Of a stretch of 64,000 bases of DNA, positions 57,846-64,000 are shown one piece after another (position 1 is the stretch's first letter; each line of letters begins with the position of its first letter). The position numbers and the translations under genes are program-made. The stretch is from Sipunculus nudus. Lineage: Eukaryota > Annelida > Sipuncula > Golfingiida > Sipunculidae. The notes beneath the pieces were generated by a model, which was not told the origin of the DNA, did no database searches, and worked only from the letters and a program-made list of their open reading frames with translations. The stretch spans positions 44,342,714 to 44,406,713 of the forward strand of contig CM049320.1 of NCBI GenBank assembly GCA_026874595.1, in the 5' to 3' direction.

Positions 57846-58617
57846 TAAACAGGCACAGTACAAGTCAACCATATGTCTACAACTAATAGTAATGTTTGTG
57901 TTTATATCAGATATACCTTGGTAAGTACATAGTTGTTATGATTTGGTCACTGTTTCTCTATTTATTCCTCTTTATGGCACTCTTTCTCTGGAGCTGTCTA
58001 CGGAAAATGTTGCAAAGGTATTTACATATTTTCCCTGTGCCAAAGTTCTATAAGTTTCATGTATGGCAGTGGCATTTTAGCTAAACTAACCCAAAGCAGT
58101 CTACCTTTGTCTGATGTTCATATGTTCTAATTGGCACTGTTTACTGTTCCTAGTCTTGAGATTGTCAGAGTCCTGAAGGGTATGTTTATAAATAGAAACT
58201 TGGTCATTGTGACTACATTTATTGTGCCACAGACATTTTATACCTGTGATAATTGAAACCATAAGCAACACTTACTCATTGATCCATAATCCTTCCTTAT
58301 CACCCACTGCCCTTGTCTGTCCAAGATCCTTGCCATCAGTGTGGCACTGTGTTCATTAACTGTTGTAGCTACAGACAGGTAAGGCAAAAAATGACCATAC
58401 CTGACTCTAGGTCACTGATACTTGTTATTCCTCAAACATTGAACAGAAAGCCAAGTGACTCTTCATACTTTGGACCATTTTCAAACTACTTTGAAAAAAA
58501 TACTTGATCAATGTCCACCATGCAAATACGGTCAGAATAACTGCTGTTGTTTCATTGCATGTAGAAAATACTATACCTTTGTTTATGGATTCTTATATGA
58601 TTCTAGCTTGACAATCA

Positions 58618-60094
58618 TTGTATGACCAGACAAAGTCGTGTTACTATGGTTTAAGCACGGTTGCGCCACCGGCGCTGTTGCTGCCGCCGCCGCAGAGATT
58701 TCTTTGGACGTGATAACTCAAAAAACATTTTATGGATCTTTACCAAACTTGACATATGCATAGATATGGGTGAGAGGAAGAAGCCTATTTAAAATGGGGT
58801 CTTGACCTTTACTAGGAGAGTCACCTTGAACTTGATTAGGTCCATTTCGGGGAAAATTCTTAAATATCTCAAGAAATCTTGCATGGATTGATCCAAAAAT
58901 CAACTTGACCGAAGATCTTGGACAGTGTTGTCATGTACCAGAAACGAGTGGCGCCACCTGTTTTCTTTTTCTTGTTTATGTGGCATTTAATACCCCATCA
59001 TTGCCACTTAACAGTACTGTGAGCATTATAAGTCAAAAACTAATGGACAGATTTCTTTTATATTATGCATATACATAGACATGGGTTATCAGATGATGTA
59101 TATTTAAATTGGGGGTCATGACCTTTACTATGAGAGTGGCCTTGACCTTGAATATTGCCATATATGGTGAATATCACACAAAATCATAAATAGCTCAATA
59201 AGAAATGCGTTGATTGGTCCAAAAATCAAATTGACTGAAGATCTTGGTTGCCTATGTCTTCTGCGGAAGACAGGTGGCACCACCTTCTGTCCTTTTCTTG
59301 TTTTCACCCCATTATTGCCACTTGACAGTACTGTGAGCAAGCCTTAAACTAATGGACAGATTAGGCAGAAATTTTGCATGTCCATTGATCTTGGATACCT
59401 CCATCTTGTAATCAAGACTGTTGGCGCTTTCTGCAATCGTAATTGTATTGCGTCCATCCGTACATTTGTTTTCGGTGGAAATTGCACATAACACAGAGTG
59501 GTTCAAGGTAAATGTCTGAAATTTGGCATGTCCACCCATCTTGGAAAATTTTCTCGTAAACCAGACAGGTGGCACAACCTATCTTCCCGTTTCCGTAAAA
59601 TAAATTAATGCTCTTTTATCAGGAGTGATTTGCCCTATTGGCCTGAAATTGTGCATGTCCATAGATCTTGGACTCCTCCATCTTGTACTCAAGACTGGTG
59701 GTGCCATCTGCAATCCTTTTTGGTGTGTACAGGTGCTTTGGGTGAAAATCGCTCATCTCGGGAGTGGTTCAAGGTATTGGTCTTAATTTTGGCATTTCCA
59801 TCCATCTTGGAAATTTTTTTTTAAACCAGACAGGTGATGCCACCTATCTTCCCGTTTTTGTAGAATAAATTAATGCTCTTTTTTCAAGAGTGATTCACTC
59901 TATTGGCCCCCATATTTGGTAAAAAATATTGTTTCTCAAGTTGATAGATGGAAGAAACCATAGTCGCTTGCCAAGTGTCAGGATATGCTGATGAAGGTGT
60001 GTGGGGGGGGGGGGGGGGTCTGTTCTTAAAGGGGGGGGGGGGGTATTAATTGTCTGGGGATACTATGGCACCTGCAGTGCCAAGAAATATCTAA
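58618..60094 (+). mobile_element. Family A element with family J units
   Basis: The head is TATGACCAGACAAAGTCGTG, with GCTGCCGCCGCCGC at 58680-58695. Family J units occupy 59340-59930. G-runs lie at 60003-60018 (16) and 60031-60043 (13). The 3' end is GGCACCTGCAGTGCC (60067-60081), AAGAAATAT, CTAA (60091-60094). Confidence 0.65.
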
Positions 60095-61080
60095 TTTTTT
60101 TTTGTTTCATGTACATATTATGAACCCACATGAGATTTATGAGACAGTATTTTCACCACTGTTATTACTCCTGTTTTGTCAGATTTTCCTTTTGCCATTT
60201 AGTGAGTTGTCAGGATTGGAGCATGAGTAATATCAGGTGTGGAAGTTTTGAGATACTGTATTTGTCCATCTGTCCTTTATTAAGGCTATAATTGTAACCA
60301 TTGAATAAAGAAACTTTGAGCTTAATATCCAAGGAAGTCTTAGAATAATCACCTGCAAAACCTTGAATATGGTCATACTGATCTATATTCTGCAACCTAC
60401 TGCCTGAAATCATCATTTTCACTATTACAGCCAGTAAATGTTTAATCATGACTAGTGTCCTAATCAGTAGTGCTAGATCTGGCCTGTTGTACACCTAGAG
60501 ATGAAGGCATCATGACCCATGGATCACCTGTTGAATTATGTCATAATGAAGTTGATCCTTATAGTGAAGTTGATCCTATGAAGTTGATCCTCATAGTGAA
60601 ATTGAACCTCATATACACAATAAGAGCACACAGTTTCTGGAGCAAACTTCACAGATAGGTTATCCAGAGTATTGTAGGTCATCTTTTCATTTATTTGAAT
60701 AATTCTTGGCCTTGTAACATGTAAGAACTGGTAGGAAAATATGACAGTTTCATTTGTAGCTGACTAATTTTCCAAACAGACTAGAAATTTATGAAAACAT
60801 ATGAAACATAAAAAAAAGACATTATTGCAGTTTTTCATATAGTTGCATTAACAGCAAAAGTAAACAAACATTCATATCTGAGGAGACATCTGTAGTATGT
60901 TCATGCTGACGTTCCCAGTACCAACAGATGCCCTTACTAACATATGCTGCTTTCTATCTATCAATTTGTAAGTATTAATTTTTTCCAATGGTGGGTCTGT
61001 CTTACTGGGCTGCTCTGTCACGTCCACACCTGCGTGATGTAGCTGCATGTTACTGCCGCCATCCTCTTCTTTCTCTGTGT
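60095..61080 (+). other. Mostly unique intron
   Basis: It holds a small cluster of GAAGTTGATCCTYATAGT repeats (60548-60612, four units of 14-18 bp) and an E-like end near 60508. Nothing else is supported. Confidence 0.45.
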
Positions 61081-63435
61081 ATCAGACATTCTGCAATGTC
61101 AGCCCTCATCCTGACATCTGACAACATCACCCCTCCTCATCCTGATTTCTGACAACACCATCCATCATCATCCTGACATCTGACAACATCACCCTTCATC
61201 ATCTTGACATCTGACAACATCACCCTTCATTGTCTTGACATCTTACAACATCACCACTCCTCATCCTGATTTCTGACAACATCACCCCTAATCATCCTGA
61301 CATCTGACAACATCCCCCTTCATCGTCTTGACATCTGACAACATCACCTTTCATCGTCTTGACATCTGACAACATCACCCCTCCTCATCCAGACATCTTA
61401 CAATATCACCCCTCATTGTCCTGACATCTGACAACATCACCCTTCATCGTCCTAACATCTGACAACATCACCCCTCCTCATCCTGATTTCTGACAACACC
61501 ACCCATCATCGTCCTGACATCTGACAACATCACCCTTCATCGTCTTGACATCTGACAACATCACCCCTCCTCTTCCTGACTCCTGACAAGATCACCCCTC
61601 TTCATTCTGACATCTTACAATATCACCCCTCATTGTCCTGACATCTTACAACATCACCCCTCATTGTCCTGACTTCTGACAACATCACCACTCTTCATCC
61701 TAATTTCTGACAACATCACCCCTCCTCATCCTTACATCTGACAACATCACCCTTCATCGTCTTGACATCTGACAACATCACCCCTCTTCATCCTGTCATC
61801 TTACAATATCACCCCTCATTGTTCTGACTTCTGACAACATCACCCTTCATCATCTTGACATCTGATAACATCACCCCTCCTCATCCTGACATGTGACAAC
61901 ATCACCCATTATCATCCTGACATCTGACAACATCACCCCTCATTGTCCTGACATCTGACAAAATCACCCTTCATAGTCTTGACATCTGACAACATCACCC
62001 CTCCTCTTCCTGACTCCTGACAACATCATCCCTCTTCATCCTGACATCTTACAACATCACCCTTCATTGTCTTGACATCTGACAACATCACCTTTCATCG
62101 TCTTGACATCTGACAACATCATCCCTCCTCTTCCTGACTTCTTACAATATCACCCCTCATTGTCTTGACATCTGACAACATCATCCTTCATTGTCCTTAC
62201 ATCTGACAACATCACCCCTCCTCATCCTGATTTCTGACAACACCACCCATCATCGTCCTGACATCTGACAACATCACCCTTCATCGTCTTGACATCTGAC
62301 AACATCACCCCTCCTCTTCCTGACTCCTGACAAGATCACCCCTCTTAATCCTGACATCTTACAATATCACCCCTCATTGTCCTGACATCTTACAACATCA
62401 CCCCTCATTGTCCTGACTTCTGACAACATCACCACTCCTCATCATAATTTCTGACAACATCATCCCTCATCATCCTGACATCTGACAACATCACCCTTCA
62501 TCATCTTGACATCTGACAAGATCACCCCTCTTCATCCTGACATCTTACAATATCACCCCTCATTGTCCTGACATCTTACAACATCACCCCTCATCATCCT
62601 GACATCTGACAACATCACCCTTCATTGTCTTGACATCTGACAACATCACCCCTCTTCATCCTGACATCTTACAATATCACCCCTCATTGTCCTGACTTCT
62701 GACAACATCACCCTTCATCATCTTGACATCTGATAACATCACCCCTCCTCATCCTGACATGTGACAACATCACCCTTTATCATCCTGACATCTGACAACA
62801 TCACCCCTCATTGTCCTGACTTCTGACAACATCACCCTTCATCATCTTGTCATCTGATAACATCACCCCTCCTCATCCTGACATGTGATGACATCACGCA
62901 TTATCATCCTGACATCTGACAACATCACCCCTCATTTACTGACATCTGACAATATCACCCCTCCTCTTCCTGACTTCTGACATCACCCTTCCTCATCCTG
63001 ACATGTGACAACATCACCCATTATCATCCTGACATCTGACAACATCACCACTCATCGTCCTGACATCTGACAACATCACTCCTCCTCTTCCTGACTTCTG
63101 ACATCACCCTTCCTCATCATGACATGTGACAACATCACCCATTATCATCCTGACATCTGACAATATCACCCCTCATAGTCCTGACATCTGACAACATCAC
63201 CCCTCGTCTTCCTGACTTCTGACATCACCCTTCCTCATCCTGACATGTGACAACATCACCCATTATCATCCTGACATCTGACAATATCACCCCTCATAGT
63301 CCTGACATCTGACAACATCACCCCTCCTCTTCCTGACTTCTGACAACATCACCCCTCATCATCCTGACATCTGACAACATCACCCTTCCTCATCCTGACA
63401 ACTGACAACATCAACCCTTATTGTCCTGACATCTC
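61081..63435 (+). repeat. 31-bp minisatellite, about 75 units, upstream of exon (h)
   Basis: The consensus is CATCTGACAACATCACCCYT followed by CATCGTCYTGA (31 bp). Variants lack AACA or carry TTACAATATC, and longer variant blocks recur (for example around 61260-61680 and 62200-62460), showing segmental duplication within the array. It is strongly G-poor on this strand. CTGAC occurs once or twice per unit. It ends about 250 bp before exon (h). Confidence 0.94.
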
Positions 63436-63458
63436 ATATTTCATGTTGTATGAATGTT

Positions 63459-63536
63459 CAGCCACTTTTCACTCTTGGTTATAGCTCAGATTAAAATCAG
63501 CCACTTTTCACTCTTGGTTATAGCTCAGATTAAAAT
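63459..63536 (+). repeat. 39-bp perfect tandem duplication
   Basis: CAGCCACTTTTCACTCTTGG plus TTATAGCTCAGATTAAAAT occurs at 63459-63497 and 63498-63536, 150 bp before exon (h). Confidence 0.9.
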
Positions 63537-63686
63537 CAGAAATGGAATCAGATAAACTTGTTTCTTTATTCATGTTATGCCATTATTGGTGATAATTTTG
63601 GCCTGTTTAAATGTCGTCCAGCTGATAAAAAAACTTGGGGCAACAGGTGGGACTGGCATTTCAGGGAACTGTTTATTTGATTTCAG

Positions 63687-64000
63687 CCTCTGCATGGCAG
63701 CACCCACAGAACAAAAAAAGAGGCCAAGGTCAAACCAATGTCATCTAGTGATGAGAAGACATTAGAAGAGGCAATTGCTTTAGTTGAGGAATTCACACAG
63801 TATAACACAAAGGAGTCCATGTTGCACAGCCCCATTTCTGTAACACATGGTCGTGAGATGTCACCTGAGTCAGAGGGCAGTTCTCCTAAAATATTCAAAG
63901 GCTTAAGCTTTGGAAAGAGCCCAAAGCAAGACCACAAGAGTTTTTCAGATGAACTGTCTAGTGTGTCTGACCTTAGTGAAGACCTAACCCCAGAAAGCCA
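63687..64000 (+). CDS. TNK2: ACK exon (h): tail exon, cut by window end
   Basis: Acceptor TTTGATTTCAG; at least 314 nt, open in phase 0 to the last base, so the true end is unknown. It encodes PLHGSTHRTKKEAKVKPMSS, then a likely helix DEKTLEEAIALVEEFTQY, then SPISVTHGREMSPESEGSSP, KIFKGLSFGKSPKQDHKSFS and a DELSSVSDLSEDLTPES stretch. Several Ser-Pro sites could be phosphorylated by proline-directed kinases. The REMSPESEG segment repeats one from the previous exon. The exon begins about 250 bp after a 2.3-kb minisatellite and about 150 bp after a 39-bp tandem duplication. Confidence 0.85.

Larger units (their letters stand above)
13021..64000 (+). other. TNK2: ACK-family non-receptor tyrosine kinase gene, 3' part (8 exons, both ends outside window)
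   Basis: Eight exons join in one frame with cumulative lengths 150, 254, 400, 580, 725, 858 and 1443 nt before the last exon, so every split codon is consistent. All introns are GT-AG: 306, 8513, 4372, 11677, 3680, 7844 and 12831 bp. The encoded order is kinase subdomain XI, SH3, CRIB, then a long low-complexity tail. Kinase followed by SH3 and CRIB is the diagnostic order of ACK kinases (TNK2 in vertebrates, Ack in flies), which bind GTP-loaded CDC42 through the CRIB and act in receptor trafficking and signalling. The family call rests on motifs and order; orthology to TNK2 rather than TNK1 or another Ack paralogue is not settled here. The start codon, SAM-like region and kinase N-lobe are upstream of the window and the stop codon is downstream. 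Confidence 0.85.

Noticed and set aside
61081-63435. CRISPR-like array (regular short repeats)
   Set aside because: Units are contiguous without unique spacers, inside an intron of an animal gene.

Overview
The window is eukaryotic nuclear DNA. It is AT-rich and intron-dominated, and it carries the 3' part of one gene on the + strand. Eight coding exons can be placed (13021-13170, 13477-13580, 22094-22239, 26612-26791, 38469-38613, 42294-42426, 50271-50855, and 63687 to the window end). All seven introns are GT-AG and all exon phases agree, giving one open frame of about 585 codons. The order is end of a tyrosine kinase domain, then SH3, then CRIB, then a Ser/Pro/acid-rich tail. This is the ACK family of non-receptor tyrosine kinases (TNK2/Ack), which are effectors of CDC42. 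The kinase N-lobe and start codon lie upstream of the window, and the C-terminus lies beyond it.

The style of the introns suggests a lophotrochozoan, most likely a bivalve mollusc: short unique stretches among many diverged dispersed repeats rich in GTGACCTTGACC, GTCCGTCCGTC and GACCCATGGGTC motifs. The organism call is an inference from repeat style.

Layout. 1-13020 is upstream intron, made of dispersed repeats with a tRNA-derived SINE (2974-3224), a retroposed 3' end (2269-2385) and a 41-bp minisatellite (12515-12780). 13021-13580 holds the kinase end and the first half of SH3, with a 69-bp tandem duplication that copies the splice acceptor. Intron 2 (13581-22093) holds two dispersed elements, one carrying a small nested insertion, and then a 2.2-kb, 45-bp minisatellite that stops 17 bp before exon 3. 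Intron 3 has nested elements. Intron 4 (11.7 kb) has a SINE and a 6.6-kb element with two others nested in it. Intron 5 carries an inverted templated insertion. Intron 6 has a 2.4-kb element nearly identical to one in intron 4. Intron 7 (12.8 kb) opens with a 37-bp minisatellite and closes with a 31-bp one.

Two themes stand out. First, most dispersed families end in a short hairpin followed closely by CTAG (or CTAA/CTTG) and then T. Insertions readable from host or paralogous sequence show no target-site duplication. This fits non-autonomous rolling-circle (Helitron/Helentron-like) elements. No transposase, Rep/helicase or reverse transcriptase coding was seen. Second, the four large minisatellites and the 69-bp duplication all lie within about 300 bp of an exon, and their units contain donor-, branch-point- or acceptor-like motifs. 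This could affect splicing of the ACK transcript, or it could be chance.
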